A stretch of 34,355 nt of DNA from Eubacterium sp. (GCA_017514785.1 JAFWIO010000060.1:1-34355), one strand, 5' to 3'. Shown: positions 16,701 through 25,102, counted from the stretch's first letter. The notes: generated from the letters alone by a model not told the origin. Numbers and translations: made by a program.

Positions 16701-17909
16701 TTCATCAATCAAATCAATATGAGAACTCGATGAACCCTCATGTCTCAGCCTTATGTTATCTCCTCCGGCATCTGTATTAATAGTCACGCTGTAATTATAT
16801 GTGGTATTCGCCGCAAGCGAATATGTCGGCTTAATCTGTGCTCCCCACTCTTGTGACGAACCATTAATCATATACATTGACATATCTCCTAATGAGTCGC
16901 CACCTTTATAAGCCGCTTCCACGCTAGACCAACTCTTGTTAGTTAAGTAGTTCCATGTGCCTACAGAATGAAAACTATTATCGTATGTACATTCTGTATA
17001 ACCACTAGGAACCCTAGTCGTGGTAGTGACTTGTGATTCGTCCATTGAATATGCTCTTACATAATCTACATACATAGTTGCACTACTGAAATTATCATCC
17101 GGTGCTTTATTCTGTGTGTAACCTGTAGACGTGCTTCCAAGAGCCAAGTTTAATATAAAGAATGCATCCTTTGTAAAATACTTATGAGATGCCATACCTG
17201 AACTAATATTAGCTGTAAGGAATACTGTATTATCCATATACCACTTGATTTGGTCTTCGTCCCATGTCACGCCATATGTGTGCCATCCATTTATACCGTT
17301 AGAAGTATTATTTGAATAATAGTTATATGAACCATCACTAAAACTTCCCCATGAAGAATGACTACTCCAAGAAGGTCCCCAGTGAAGCGTACCTTCAGTA
17401 TAGTTATTGCTGTTAGCGTGCTCCATAATATCTAGCTCACCACATGCTGGCCAACCTACACTGTCATAATCATTTCCCATCATCCAGAAAGCAGGCCAAA
17501 CACCATTTTGGTTTCCGCCATCTACTTTTATCCTAGCTTCCATTTTTCCGTACGTGAAAGCTTTTCTATTTTTGGTGTTAATTCGGCCCGATGTATATTG
17601 GGCGCCATTATAACTCTCTTTTTTAGCTGTGATTTTTAGGTTTCCACCTGTCACTGCTACATTTGAAGTACGACCTGTGTAATACTGAAGTTCAGCATTT
17701 CCCCAGCCGTTGTCTCCTCTTCCAATATCATATCCCCAAACACTAGTATCAAGAGATGAACCTTCAAATTCATCACTCCATTGTAAGTTCCATCCGCTCG
17801 CTGAAGGATCAGCCGCAGCTGATACTTTATTAGTCTTATTCGGGGTGAATGTGATTCCACATATAACTAAAGCCAACGCTAAAGTATATGTCATGATTTT
17901 TTTATACAT
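13719..17909 (-). CDS. Secreted multidomain GH16 beta-glucanase with repeated binding modules
   Basis: This is a 1396-residue extracellular enzyme that probably cleaves beta-1,3 or mixed-linked glucan (laminarinase/licheninase type). A signal peptide (1-32, ending VSAAA) precedes a GH16 domain (about 40-290). The GH16 motif GELDIMEH gives nucleophile E158, D160 and acid/base E163. Beyond it are a carbohydrate-binding-like module (303-446), a second unrelated beta-rich module (about 483-632), and an Ig/FN3-like piece (about 671-750). A second copy of the first module (779-926) follows. Two related modules near 1001-1096 and 1119-1222, a GWF...YAKF repeat (about 1228-1280) and an unknown C-terminal domain complete it. 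Pieces are joined by Thr/Pro linkers. There is no LPXTG, SLH or dockerin, so it is probably released. The ribosome site is GAAAGGA. I see no convincing promoter. Confidence 0.93.
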   Translation of the reverse strand: MYKKIMTYTLALALVICGITFTPNKTNKVSAAADPSASGWNLQWSDEFEGSSLDTSVWGYDIGRGDNGWGNAELQYYTGRTSNVAVTGGNLKITAKKESYNGAQYTSGRINTKNRKAFTYGKMEARIKVDGGNQNGVWPAFWMMGNDYDSVGWPACGELDIMEHANSNNYTEGTLHWGPSWSSHSSWGSFSDGSYNYYSNNTSNGINGWHTYGVTWDEDQIKWYMDNTVFLTANISSGMASHKYFTKDAFFILNLALGSTSTGYTQNKAPDDNFSSATMYVDYVRAYSMDESQVTTTTRVPSGYTECTYDNSFHSVGTWNYLTNKSWSSVEAAYKGGDSLGDMSMYMINGSSQEWGAQIKPTYSLAANTTYNYSVTINTDAGGDNIRLRHEGSSSSHIDLIDEALVSGTKTYTGSFTTGSSSSGQLIFALGNISKGKTFTITNFVISTETITTTNAPSTVKPTTTTTTTAPVTTTYSTLTPTTNVAHETWTTFGIYKCYTGTWAGNNNAKAAVDPVNDSHIIVQKTDSNYNNAWLTQVLLQLPELDSTYETGKYYYEWPIRVNGEDYGSSVLSSDGTNGDNNGTDIVPGYQTITGEIELKDGVPAIVIGMGWVNQANTIDFYRPTVKTKDHQIVYPPQPTTTVAPTTTTKQTTTAKPTTTVAPTTKAPKEAAPSGFSAQVVGSNVQINYNDTRLAYVYIDGSMSTYTLIGGSGTIPTSALSPGTHSFAIACKTTDSYGVTEKTDPISVTIEQPTTAAPTTTQEPTTAAPTTTAKDYPDGYTKALNDTWVDLGAWKYKFNASWSAEKGAYKGGDELNGFSVYIRNSSIAEENGGAFIVPKISLEANTEYEYRFVVNAELSADKIFKPTRYLGDTVVYRVFQKALKNGTNTYTGTFTSGSTAGEELRIDLSFYPQGSTLTFTEFSVVKVGETTAAPTTTVKPTTTAAPTTTAKPTTTAAPTTTAKPTTTAAPTTTAKPTTTVAPTTTAESTTQGAVDPYSGQEWKAATDGLDYKICIVDKKTTDEFNGVFQKEGTSLYIAGSAAILKPNYKSATLNGNSIDIWQGAYVRVQISNLNENADNTLVITDTFNNEYTIIIRSGNPYPDAPTEEPTEAPEPQGDEWINVVGGGTQWYYNNTSKIKISQVVSVQKPGFADQQGIYLSVPAGISEVSINGVSQSASATEQSICAVQGAGVVVFLTAMTSYTNEIAIKNGTDISYIQIRNDVATEPKTGNQYDVEVYKTNEIYPTKSGLIFAGWFSDDDYTSVYEGTSGKAYAKFIDAKVLTFKYQWKGDHSALRFVSSIDSLDYQSAGYIFSGTYGDKTIKQTTKEVEKVYRKITADDKSIVPSIFSDDSTFFFTYTIRNMDGTKASTWDVTPYYVTLDGTTVIGKSGTVEYTP
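14946..15119 (-). repeat. Thr/Pro linker repeat in the GH16 gene
   Basis: Residues 931-988 alternate TTTAAP and TTTAKP, a 12-residue (36-bp) unit repeated about four times with a shorter variant at each end. Related shorter linkers lie at about 451-485, 638-668 and 752-775. The DNA copies differ at third codon positions, so the repeat is maintained at protein level. Confidence 0.9.
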
Positions 17910-17994
17910 AAAACCACACGTCCTTTCTATTCAGTTATAAAATCCGACCATTACCTAGTTTAATTTTACCACGAATATCACATAAATATCTAAT

Positions 17995-18024
17995 AAAAAA
18001 AGACGCCAGATGGTGTCTTTTTTC
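17995..18024. terminator. Terminator between aroA and the GH16 gene
   Basis: AAAGACGCCA / TGGTGTCTTT forms a stem (with one G-T pair) over a short loop, flanked by A and T runs on both sides. It lies downstream of aroA on the minus strand. Apart from this hairpin and the GH16 ribosome site, the 175 bases between the two genes show nothing definite. Confidence 0.88.
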
Positions 18025-18084
18025 GAAAAATATCACATTTATATCATCGTTTAGCCGATAATCTGATTATCTGGTCATTTTTTA

Positions 18085-19302
18085 CTAAAAAGCAGTTATT
18101 TCATCCAAAATTTCGAAATAATTAGCGAATGTTTTCTCACAGCATTTCGGATTTTGAATCACAATATTTTCCACTCTCAAACCCGCAATTGCAAAACTCA
18201 TCGCCACTCTATGATCTTCATAAGTTTCAATTTCAGCGCCATGTAAACTTCCTGGAGTGATAAAAATATCATCTTCTTTTATCTCAACAGAACATCCAAT
18301 CTTTTCCAACTCACTTTTGATAACCATCATCCTGTTAGACTCTTGATGTCTGATATGTCCAACATTTCTTATAACCGATGGTGTCTTTGCAAAAGCTGCT
18401 ACCACTGCAAAAGTCAACGCTTGATCTGAAAAGTCCTTCATATCAACTTCCAAACCTTCGAATGAAGTAACCAAACTTGCATCCACTAACACTCCATCGT
18501 TTTCATCTTTTATATCGGCACCCATCTGCTCAAGTAATTCCAAAAATATAATATCGCCCTGCAAAGAATTAAGATGAACACCATTCACCTTTGCCTTTGT
18601 CCCAAGCACAAGCGCCATTGCGTAAAAATAACAAGCAGCCGAAACATCAGGTTCCACTTTATATTTTGGTCCAAAAGATTCAATCATCTTCTTTGTCATT
18701 TCAATATATGCACCGTTAACTCTAGCGCCCGTCAAAGAAATATTTGCACCGCTCACTGACTGTGTCATAAGCATAGCACTCGCAAATTGCGTACTAGCAT
18801 CAGTGTTTATCTCAATATTAAAATCTTTCAAACCATTTGATTTGATAACAAACGGAAAATGTCCTTCTTCTTCCAAATACTCAATCTCTACACCTAGATC
18901 AATCAAAGAATCTAAAAACTCTTTCATTGGCCTCTTCTTCATTTGCTCGGAAGAATTAAGTGTAAACTCTCCACCACAAACTACAAGCATAGCACTTAAA
19001 AATCTAGCTGTAGTTCCGGATGATTTCACATTGATTGATGCTTGCTTGTTTGGAATAACTCCACCTTCGCCCTTTATAGTTACCGTGCAAAGTTCATCGT
19101 CCACTTCTACACTGAAACCAAGTTCAATCAAACACTCAATCATCGCCTGACAATCATCGCAAAAAGAAACGCCCTCCAAAGTACATTCGTCTTTAGATAG
19201 CGCAGCTAATACAAGCGCCCTATTTGTTATACTCTTTGAACCCGGAACGCTCACAGTTATGTCTTTTGCATTTTCAATTGTCTTAACAAAATATTTTTCC
19301 AT
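18085..19302 (-). CDS. aroA: 3-phosphoshikimate 1-carboxyvinyltransferase (EPSP synthase)
   Basis: AroA joins phosphoenolpyruvate to shikimate-3-phosphate, the step before chorismate, and so supplies the trp operon and TyrA. The 405 residues show PGSKSITNRALVLAAL (about 20-35), SGTTARFLSAML (PEP region), KKRPMKEFLDSL and DASTQFASAMLM. DQALTFAVVAAFA, HIRHQESNRM and the closing DHRVAMSFAIAGL also fit. The SGTTARF version of the usual NAGTxxR loop differs from enterobacterial class I enzymes; I cannot say what this means for inhibitor sensitivity. The start at 19302 has no Shine-Dalgarno, and a near-consensus promoter ends 7 bases before the ATG, predicting a leaderless transcript. It follows queA by 16 bases. 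Confidence 0.96.
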   Translation of the reverse strand: MEKYFVKTIENAKDITVSVPGSKSITNRALVLAALSKDECTLEGVSFCDDCQAMIECLIELGFSVEVDDELCTVTIKGEGGVIPNKQASINVKSSGTTARFLSAMLVVCGGEFTLNSSEQMKKRPMKEFLDSLIDLGVEIEYLEEEGHFPFVIKSNGLKDFNIEINTDASTQFASAMLMTQSVSGANISLTGARVNGAYIEMTKKMIESFGPKYKVEPDVSAACYFYAMALVLGTKAKVNGVHLNSLQGDIIFLELLEQMGADIKDENDGVLVDASLVTSFEGLEVDMKDFSDQALTFAVVAAFAKTPSVIRNVGHIRHQESNRMMVIKSELEKIGCSVEIKEDDIFITPGSLHGAEIETYEDHRVAMSFAIAGLRVENIVIQNPKCCEKTFANYFEILDEITAF

Positions 19303-19309
19303 CGTTTTT

Positions 19310-19338
19310 ATTATATATCTAGTTTGGCATTTTGTCAG
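19310..19338 (-). promoter_or_regulatory. Strong aroA promoter inside the 3' end of queA, predicted leaderless
   Basis: CTGACA (19338-19333) and TATAAT (19315-19310) are exactly 17 bases apart on the minus strand, eleven of twelve matches to the sigma-A consensus. The seven bases AAAAACG then lead straight into the aroA ATG. The -35 and most of the spacer lie inside the last codons of queA. Confidence 0.75.
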
Positions 19339-20368
19339 TTATAAACATGGCATCGCCAAAACTAAAAAATCTATATCTCTCTTCCACGGCCACCTTGTAT
19401 GCATTTAGAATATTCTCTCTTCCAGCAAGTGCTGAAACTAGCATTAGCAAAGTACTCTCTGGTAAATGGAAGTTAGTTATTAAAGCATCGATACACTTAA
19501 ACTCAATACCAGGATAAATAAAAATCTGAGTCCAGCCAGAACCTTCGTGCACTACACCTTCTTCGTCGGTCACGGTCTCTAAAGTTCTAGTGCTAGTCGT
19601 TCCAACAGAAATAATTCTTCCACCATTTTCCTTTGTCTCATTAATAGTGTCAGCTGTCTCTTTGCTCACCACATAATACTCCGAGTGCATATTGTGATCT
19701 AAAATATTATCAACCTTAACCGGTCTAAAAGTGCCAAGTCCAACATGCAGAGTAACGTGAACTATCTTAACGCCCTTGTCCTCAAGTTCCTTCAAAAGTT
19801 CATTTGTAAAATGAAGTCCAGCTGTAGGCGCCGCCGCCGAACCATCGTGCTTTGCATAAACAGTCTGATACCTGTTCTTATCCTTCAACTTATGAGTAAT
19901 GTATGGGGGAAGCGGCATTTCTCCTAGTTGGTCTAACACCTCTTCAAAAATCCCATCGTACTCAAACTTAATTAAGCGATTACCATCTTCTAACACATCA
20001 ATAATCTCGCCCTTTAAGATGCCTTCGCCGAAGACTATTCTAGCCCCCACTCTTGCTTTCTTTCCAGGCTTAACCAAAGTCTCCCACACATCATCAGCGT
20101 TTCGTTTAAGCAGCAGCAACTCAATAGTTGCACCTGTATCTTCTTTAACGCCAAAGAGTCTAGCCGGGATAACTTTTGTATCATTAATAACCATGCAATC
20201 ACCAGGATTAATCATGTTTACAATGTCTTTAAAAATATGATGTTTTATCTCGCCTGTATTTTTATCAAGCACCATAAGTCTTGAACTGCTTCTGTCCTCA
20301 AGCGGATCTTGCGCAATAAGTTCTTCTGGTAACTCATAAAAATAATCGCTTACTTTCATTTCGTTCAT
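19319..20368 (-). CDS. queA: tRNA preQ1(34) S-adenosylmethionine ribosyltransferase-isomerase
   Basis: QueA transfers the ribosyl part of SAM onto preQ1 in the tRNA wobble position and forms epoxyqueuosine. Family marks are [27 protein letters not shown] at the start (in pieces), [55 protein letters not shown] and [19 protein letters not shown]. An upstream in-frame TTG at 20386 lies inside the terminator hairpin of pheT and is unlikely to be used. ATG 20368 ([10 protein letters not shown]) and ATG 20359 (MKVSDYF) are both possible. Neither has a Shine-Dalgarno, and CATAAT lies 9 bases before 20368. The start is therefore uncertain, while the identity is not. Confidence 0.93.
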   Translation of the reverse strand: MNEMKVSDYFYELPEELIAQDPLEDRSSSRLMVLDKNTGEIKHHIFKDIVNMINPGDCMVINDTKVIPARLFGVKEDTGATIELLLLKRNADDVWETLVKPGKKARVGARIVFGEGILKGEIIDVLEDGNRLIKFEYDGIFEEVLDQLGEMPLPPYITHKLKDKNRYQTVYAKHDGSAAAPTAGLHFTNELLKELEDKGVKIVHVTLHVGLGTFRPVKVDNILDHNMHSEYYVVSKETADTINETKENGGRIISVGTTSTRTLETVTDEEGVVHEGSGWTQIFIYPGIEFKCIDALITNFHLPESTLLMLVSALAGRENILNAYKVAVEERYRFFSFGDAMFITDKMPN

Positions 20369-20380
20369 AATAATAAAATT

Positions 20381-20411
20381 ATGCAAAGGTAAACCTAAGT
20401 CTACCTTTGCA
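20381..20411 (-). terminator. Hairpin between pheT and queA
   Basis: A perfect 11-bp inverted repeat (ATGCAAAGGTA / TACCTTTGCAT, 9-base loop) lies 6 bases after the pheT stop. The downstream minus-strand bases ATTTTATT give only a moderate T-run, so it may terminate partially. Confidence 0.7.
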
Positions 20412-20417
20412 TTTAAT

Positions 20418-22838
20418 TTATCCTCTTAATTGAATGTTCATTTCCTCTAAAGCTTTTAGAATCTTATCCATTGATTCCTGTACTTCAGCATCTTCCAATG
20501 TCTTATCCTTTGCTCTAAATACGATTGAGTAAGCAACTGATTTTTTGCCTTCCTCAATCTGGTCACCCTCGTAAAGGTCGAACAATGAATAACTCTCTAG
20601 GATTGCTCCGCCCTTCTTCTCAATTACTGCCTCGATATCTCCAACAGGAATTTCCTTTGGAACAACCATTGAAATATCACGAGTAACTGCAGGGAACTTA
20701 GCAATTCCTTCATACTTTGTATCGAAGTTTGCCATTTCATAAACATAAGGCATATCAATCACTGCAATATATGCGCGTGTCTTCATTCCATAGTTTTTGC
20801 AAACCTTTGGATGAACCTCACCCAAATATCCAATTTCTTTGCCGTCGTAGTTTATGCTAGCTTTTCTACCAGGGTGTAGGAATGGCTTATCAGTGTTAGC
20901 ATCGTATGCAACCTTATCTGTCATTCCAAGCTGTTCTAGAAGTTCTTCTACCACGCCCTTCATTGTGAAGAAATCTCCTTCGCCGTAGAAGCCTAGAACT
21001 AACTGCATTCTCTCGTCAGGCAACTCCTTCAAAGGAAGTTCCTTTGGAAGGTAAACATTACCCATCTCATAAAGTCTTACATCTTTGTTCTTGTGATTAT
21101 AGTTTGAAGCAAGTGATGTAAGCATTCCATCAAGTGGAGTTGTTCTCATAACTGAGAAGTCCTCGCCCAATGGATTTGAAATCTCGATAGACTTTCTCTC
21201 GATTGCATCTTCAGGCAATAACAACTTGTCATAAACCTTTGGACTTTCAAATGAGTAAGCGTATCCTTGTGAGAATCCACAGTATCTTGCAACATTTCTT
21301 GTAATCTCATCTATTCTAAGTTTCCAAGAAAGCTTACCTGTTGTAGCCTCGCCACTTGGAAGTGTTGTTGGGATATTATCATAGCCGTAGAATCTTGTAA
21401 TCTCCTCTGCTATGTCACACATCTCAAGTAAGTCCTGTCTAAATGTTGGAACAGTAATCATATCTGTTGACTCATCATACTCTAACTCTAGAGCGTCAAA
21501 GTAGCTTAACATCTGCTCCTTACTTAGTTCAAAACCGATTAGTTTATTTACATAGTCTGGGTCAAACTTTATTTGATGAGGTTCATTCTTAACAGGGTAA
21601 ACATCAACCATTCCGTCTACCACTTCACCTACTCCTAACTCTTCAATAAGCTGACAAGCTCTGTTGATTGCTTCTTCAGCATTGTTAGGATCTAAGCCTT
21701 TTTCAAACTTATTTGACGCATCTGTACGAAGACCAAGTCTCTTAGATGAAAGACGAATGTTTGGACCTACAAAGCAAGCTGCCTCAAATAACATATCCTG
21801 AACATCGTCAGTAATCATTGAGTTTTCACCACCCATGATACCACCGATACCAACAGCCTTTTTACCGTCGCAAATCATACACATCTCATTATCAAGTGTG
21901 TGCTCTTCGCCATCAAGTGTCACAAACTTCTCACCATCTTTAGCGCGACGAACAACAATCTTGTTATCCTCGATAGTTGAAAGATCATATGCGTGCATTG
22001 GCTGACCATACTCTTCCATAATGTAGTTTGTAATATCAACTAAGTTATTGATAGGTCTAATACCACAAGCACGAAGTCTCGACTTCATCCAATCTGGTGA
22101 CTCGCCAATCTTTACATTCTTAACGACTCTTGCGCAGAATCTTCTACACAAATCTTCGTCTTCAATATTTACAGAAATATATTTTTCTACATCTTTTGAA
22201 TCTCCTGCCTTTGGAGGCTGTGGAGCTTTAAAGCTTTTTCCAAATGTTGCAGCTGCTTCTCTTGCAATACCAATCACACTGTAGCAGTCTACTCTGTTTG
22301 ATGTAATCTCATATTCAAAAACTGAATCATGAAGTCCAAGTGCCTCTACAGCATCATCGCCCGGCTTCACTGTTCCCTCTTTGAAAATATAAATTCCATC
22401 ATCTGGTGCTTCTGGGAAAAATTCTTTTGAACTTCCTAGTTCGTCAATACCACACATCATACCTTGTGATTCAACGCCACGAAGTTTGCCCTTCTTAATT
22501 TTAATTCCGCCTGGAACTAATCCTTCGCCGTGGGCACCGGCAATTTTTCCACCGTGTAAAACAACAGGAACCAATTGTCCTTCTTCCACGTTTGTAGCAC
22601 CTGTAACAATCTGAATTACCTCAGATCCAATGTCCACCTTACAAACAACTAATTTGTCTGCGTCTGGGTGCTTCTCTATTAAATCAATATGTCCAACTAC
22701 AATTTTGTCTAGGTCTTCATCCAACTTTTTATAGCCTTCACACTTTGTGCCCGACAAAGTCATGGCATCCATGTATTCCTGATCAGTACACTCAAGGTCA
22801 GGAACGTATTCTTTAATCCAACTTAAACTTGTATTCAT
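20418..22838 (-). CDS. pheT: Phenylalanyl-tRNA synthetase beta chain
   Basis: PheT is the beta subunit of the alpha2-beta2 enzyme that charges tRNA-Phe. It carries the editing site that removes mischarged Tyr. The 806-residue length is typical. In order it has an OB-fold tRNA-binding domain (about 40-150, [16 protein letters not shown]), and the B3/B4 editing region (about 210-380), including [16 protein letters not shown]5 domain (about 410-480), a catalytic-like core and a C-terminal anticodon-binding FDX-ACB domain (from about 712, [16 protein letters not shown]) follow. The ribosome site is GGGAGGG. It starts 14 bases after pheS and shares its T-box. Confidence 0.98.
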   Translation of the reverse strand: MNTSLSWIKEYVPDLECTDQEYMDAMTLSGTKCEGYKKLDEDLDKIVVGHIDLIEKHPDADKLVVCKVDIGSEVIQIVTGATNVEEGQLVPVVLHGGKIAGAHGEGLVPGGIKIKKGKLRGVESQGMMCGIDELGSSKEFFPEAPDDGIYIFKEGTVKPGDDAVEALGLHDSVFEYEITSNRVDCYSVIGIAREAAATFGKSFKAPQPPKAGDSKDVEKYISVNIEDEDLCRRFCARVVKNVKIGESPDWMKSRLRACGIRPINNLVDITNYIMEEYGQPMHAYDLSTIEDNKIVVRRAKDGEKFVTLDGEEHTLDNEMCMICDGKKAVGIGGIMGGENSMITDDVQDMLFEAACFVGPNIRLSSKRLGLRTDASNKFEKGLDPNNAEEAINRACQLIEELGVGEVVDGMVDVYPVKNEPHQIKFDPDYVNKLIGFELSKEQMLSYFDALELEYDESTDMITVPTFRQDLLEMCDIAEEITRFYGYDNIPTTLPSGEATTGKLSWKLRIDEITRNVARYCGFSQGYAYSFESPKVYDKLLLPEDAIERKSIEISNPLGEDFSVMRTTPLDGMLTSLASNYNHKNKDVRLYEMGNVYLPKELPLKELPDERMQLVLGFYGEGDFFTMKGVVEELLEQLGMTDKVAYDANTDKPFLHPGRKASINYDGKEIGYLGEVHPKVCKNYGMKTRAYIAVIDMPYVYEMANFDTKYEGIAKFPAVTRDISMVVPKEIPVGDIEAVIEKKGGAILESYSLFDLYEGDQIEEGKKSVAYSIVFRAKDKTLEDAEVQESMDKILKALEEMNIQLRG

Positions 22839-22852
22839 TTTAATTCCCTCCC

Positions 22853-23872
22853 TTAAAACTGTTTCAAGAAACGATCGTCGTTCTCGTATAATAATCTCAT
22901 ATCATCAATCTCGTACTTAAGTAGCGCGATTCTCTCTAAGCCTACGCCAAAGGCAAATCCTTGATATTTTTCAGGATCGATACCGCTCATCTTCAAAACA
23001 TTTGGATGAACCATACCGCAACCTAGAATCTCAATCCAACCTTCGCCTTTACAGAATCTACATCCTTTTCCACCGCACTTAAAGCAGCTTACATCCATCT
23101 CAGCACTTGGCTCCGTAAATGGGAAGTGATGAGGTCTGAACTTAATCTGTGTGTCCTCGCCGAATAATTCTTTGGCGAAGTCTGCTAAAGTACCTTTAAG
23201 GTCAGCAAAGTTAATATTCTTATCAATAGCTAGACCTTCCACTTGGTGGAATGATGGTGAATGTGTAGCGTCCACAGCATCAGATCTAAACACACGACCT
23301 GGAGAAATAATTCTGATAGGTGGTTGTGTGTTTTCCATAACTCTAGCCTGCACAGAAGATGTCTGAGTACGAAGCACGATGTTTCTATCTATATAGAATG
23401 TATCCTGCTCGTCCTTTGCAGGGTGATTCTCTGGGATGTTTAGTGCTTCAAAGTTATAATAATCAAACTCAATCTCTGGACCTTCTACCACTTCGTATCC
23501 CATACCTGTAAAGATTCTCTCTAACTCTTCTAGAGCCAAAGTATTTGGATGCTTGTGTCCAATCTTATTCTTATTTGCTGGAAGAGTAACATCAATCACT
23601 TCATTCTTCATCTTTTCTTCCAAGACTTTATCCTGAAGTTTTGTCTTCATCTCCTCCATCTTATCTTCAATTTCTTTTCTGGTATCATTAACCATCTGTC
23701 CAATTTTAGGTCTATCTTCAGGAGCAACATCCTTCATACCTTTTAGAACTTCAGTCAACTTACCCTTTTTACCCAAGATGTCTACTTTGATTTCATAGAG
23801 CTTATCTAAATCGCCACTCTCAGAAATCTTCTTCAAAGCTTCTTCTTGGATAGCTTGTAATTTCTCTTTCAT
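22853..23872 (-). CDS. pheS: Phenylalanyl-tRNA synthetase alpha chain
   Basis: PheS is the catalytic class II subunit. The 339 residues begin with a coiled-coil arm (about 1-90) that grips tRNA. The catalytic domain has class II motif 2 (SPGRVFRSDAVDATHSPSFHQ, in pieces, near 190-210) and motif 3 (GFAFGVGLERIALLKY, near 305-322). CFKCGGKGCRFC near residue 260 gives four cysteines, a feature shared by Gram-positive PheS. The ribosome site AAGGAG lies 7 bases before the ATG, directly downstream of the Phe T-box leader. Confidence 0.98.
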   Translation of the reverse strand: MKEKLQAIQEEALKKISESGDLDKLYEIKVDILGKKGKLTEVLKGMKDVAPEDRPKIGQMVNDTRKEIEDKMEEMKTKLQDKVLEEKMKNEVIDVTLPANKNKIGHKHPNTLALEELERIFTGMGYEVVEGPEIEFDYYNFEALNIPENHPAKDEQDTFYIDRNIVLRTQTSSVQARVMENTQPPIRIISPGRVFRSDAVDATHSPSFHQVEGLAIDKNINFADLKGTLADFAKELFGEDTQIKFRPHHFPFTEPSAEMDVSCFKCGGKGCRFCKGEGWIEILGCGMVHPNVLKMSGIDPEKYQGFAFGVGLERIALLKYEIDDMRLLYENDDRFLKQF

Positions 23873-23899
23873 TTCTTTTCTCCTTATATTTTTTGCAAT

Positions 23900-23942
23900 A
23901 AAAAAAGCACCTGCGTAAGGGACGAATCTCTCCGCGGTACCA
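23900..23942 (-). terminator. Terminator of the Phe T-box, overlapping the T-box motif
   Basis: Minus strand GTACC-GCG can pair with CGC-A-GGTGC (one bulged A), immediately followed by TTTTTTT. The 5' arm is the T-box motif itself, so this stem and the tRNA-bound antiterminator exclude each other. Confidence 0.75.
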
Positions 23943-24136
23943 CCCTAATTTCTAATTTAATAGACTCTTCATTATACTTAACGCGTATCAAACGTCATCT
24001 GCTACTTAGTTTCACAAATGCAGCTCCTGTGGGAATTTCAGTATCGATTTTGAACCTAAGGGCTTTACAGCCTAGAACCCTCTCTCTGTAAGGAAAAATC
24101 GCACCTACTGTGCACATTCATCGCCTTTATATAACC
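23900..24136 (-). promoter_or_regulatory. Phenylalanine T-box leader (specifier UUC)
   Basis: The pheS leader contains the T-box sequence GGGTGGTACCGCGG (23945-23932), and a Stem I loop GAAATTCCCAC with UUC (24035-24033) as specifier for tRNA-Phe. An AGAGAGAGGG element at the base of Stem I and a terminator ending in seven T are also present. Uncharged tRNA-Phe should raise pheST expression. Confidence 0.93.
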
Positions 24137-24142
24137 TGTTAA

Positions 24143-24170
24143 ATTATATCATAATAAGTATTTGTGTCAA
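24143..24170 (-). promoter_or_regulatory. Promoter of pheST
   Basis: TTGACA (24170-24165), a 16-base spacer and TGATATAAT (-10 at 24148-24143, with an extended TGn) make a near-perfect sigma-A promoter. The start is near 24136. It is back to back with the yihY promoter. Confidence 0.88.
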
Positions 24171-24190
24171 ATGTATCTTGTTAGTTTTTC

Positions 24191-24219
24191 TTTAATTATT
24201 CTTCTATATATATTATAAT
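24191..24219 (+). promoter_or_regulatory. Promoter of the YihY gene, predicted leaderless
   Basis: TATAAT (24214-24219) has a weak TTTAAT -35 (24191-24196) at 17 bases. Seven bases (TTTTTGT) separate the -10 box from the ATG at 24227, and no ribosome site fits between. Confidence 0.6.
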
Positions 24220-24226
24220 TTTTTGT

Positions 24227-25087
24227 ATGAAAAAGTTTTACGAAAAAAGAATATGCCCATTCTTAGACAACCTAAAAGAAGATAAGATTGATGTTCATGC
24301 AGGACAATCTTCTTTCTTTATGGTGCTATCAGTATTTCCATTTTTACTATTACTTCTAAACCTAGTTTCAATTATTCCTTCAGGTCGAGAAGTCTTTATT
24401 AAAATAATTAATACAGTAAGCAACCATAGTATTAGAGAGCTTATGAATGATTTGGTTAATTATTTGTCAAAATATGCGTCTGGCTTTTCTATTTCAATTT
24501 CAGCCATCATCGCTCTTTGGTCCGCGTCAAAGGGAGTTCACACTCTTATGGACGGACTTAGCAATATCAATAACCTACACAAGAATAGAAACTTCATTGT
24601 TTCAAGATTACTTTCTATGGTATACACATTAGCATTTATTATCCTTATTCTTATAACAATGTGTGTATTAATTTTCGGAAACAAATCAGTAAAATATATA
24701 GTTGGTCAGTCTCCTCATCTAGATGGAGCCGGCTACCTATCGATGGCTTTTAGATACTTAGCAATGTTTGTTTGCTTCCTAATATTTTTCCTATTAGTAT
24801 ATAGGTTATCAAACAGAACATATGCAACTTTTAAGAAAATATTTTGGGGATCATTGTTTAGTGCAGCTGGATGGATACTCTTCTCATTAGGATTCAATAT
24901 TTATGTGGATTATTTCTTTAACACATCATATATGTATGGAAGTTTAGCATCATTTGTTGTACTAATGCTTTGGACATATGCTTGTATTTACATATTCTTC
25001 TTAGGCCATGAGATCAACAAATTATTACACCCAGAAATTGTGGCTCCAGATGATGATGAAAATAATTCTAAAATTGATATTATATAA
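24227..25087 (+). CDS. YihY/virulence factor BrkB family inner membrane protein
   Basis: This is a 286-residue polytopic membrane protein of the YihY/BrkB (UPF0761) family. Its transport role is not established; the old ribonuclease BN label is wrong for this family. Hydrophobic spans lie at about 29-50, 86-105, 128-150, 172-194, 207-228 and 238-262. Family signatures are AGQSSFFMVLSVFPFLLLLL, SISISAIIALWSASKGVHTLMDGL and the late GSLASFVVLMLWTYACIYIFFLGHEIN (in pieces). An acidic tail follows. The gene is divergent from pheST and ends at a terminator shared with the DUF4190-like gene. The ATG lacks a Shine-Dalgarno and probably starts the mRNA. Confidence 0.9.
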   Translation: MKKFYEKRICPFLDNLKEDKIDVHAGQSSFFMVLSVFPFLLLLLNLVSIIPSGREVFIKIINTVSNHSIRELMNDLVNYLSKYASGFSISISAIIALWSASKGVHTLMDGLSNINNLHKNRNFIVSRLLSMVYTLAFIILILITMCVLIFGNKSVKYIVGQSPHLDGAGYLSMAFRYLAMFVCFLIFFLLVYRLSNRTYATFKKIFWGSLFSAAGWILFSLGFNIYVDYFFNTSYMYGSLASFVVLMLWTYACIYIFFLGHEINKLLHPEIVAPDDDENNSKIDII

Positions 25088-25102
25088 TTTAAATTAAGAC
25101 AT

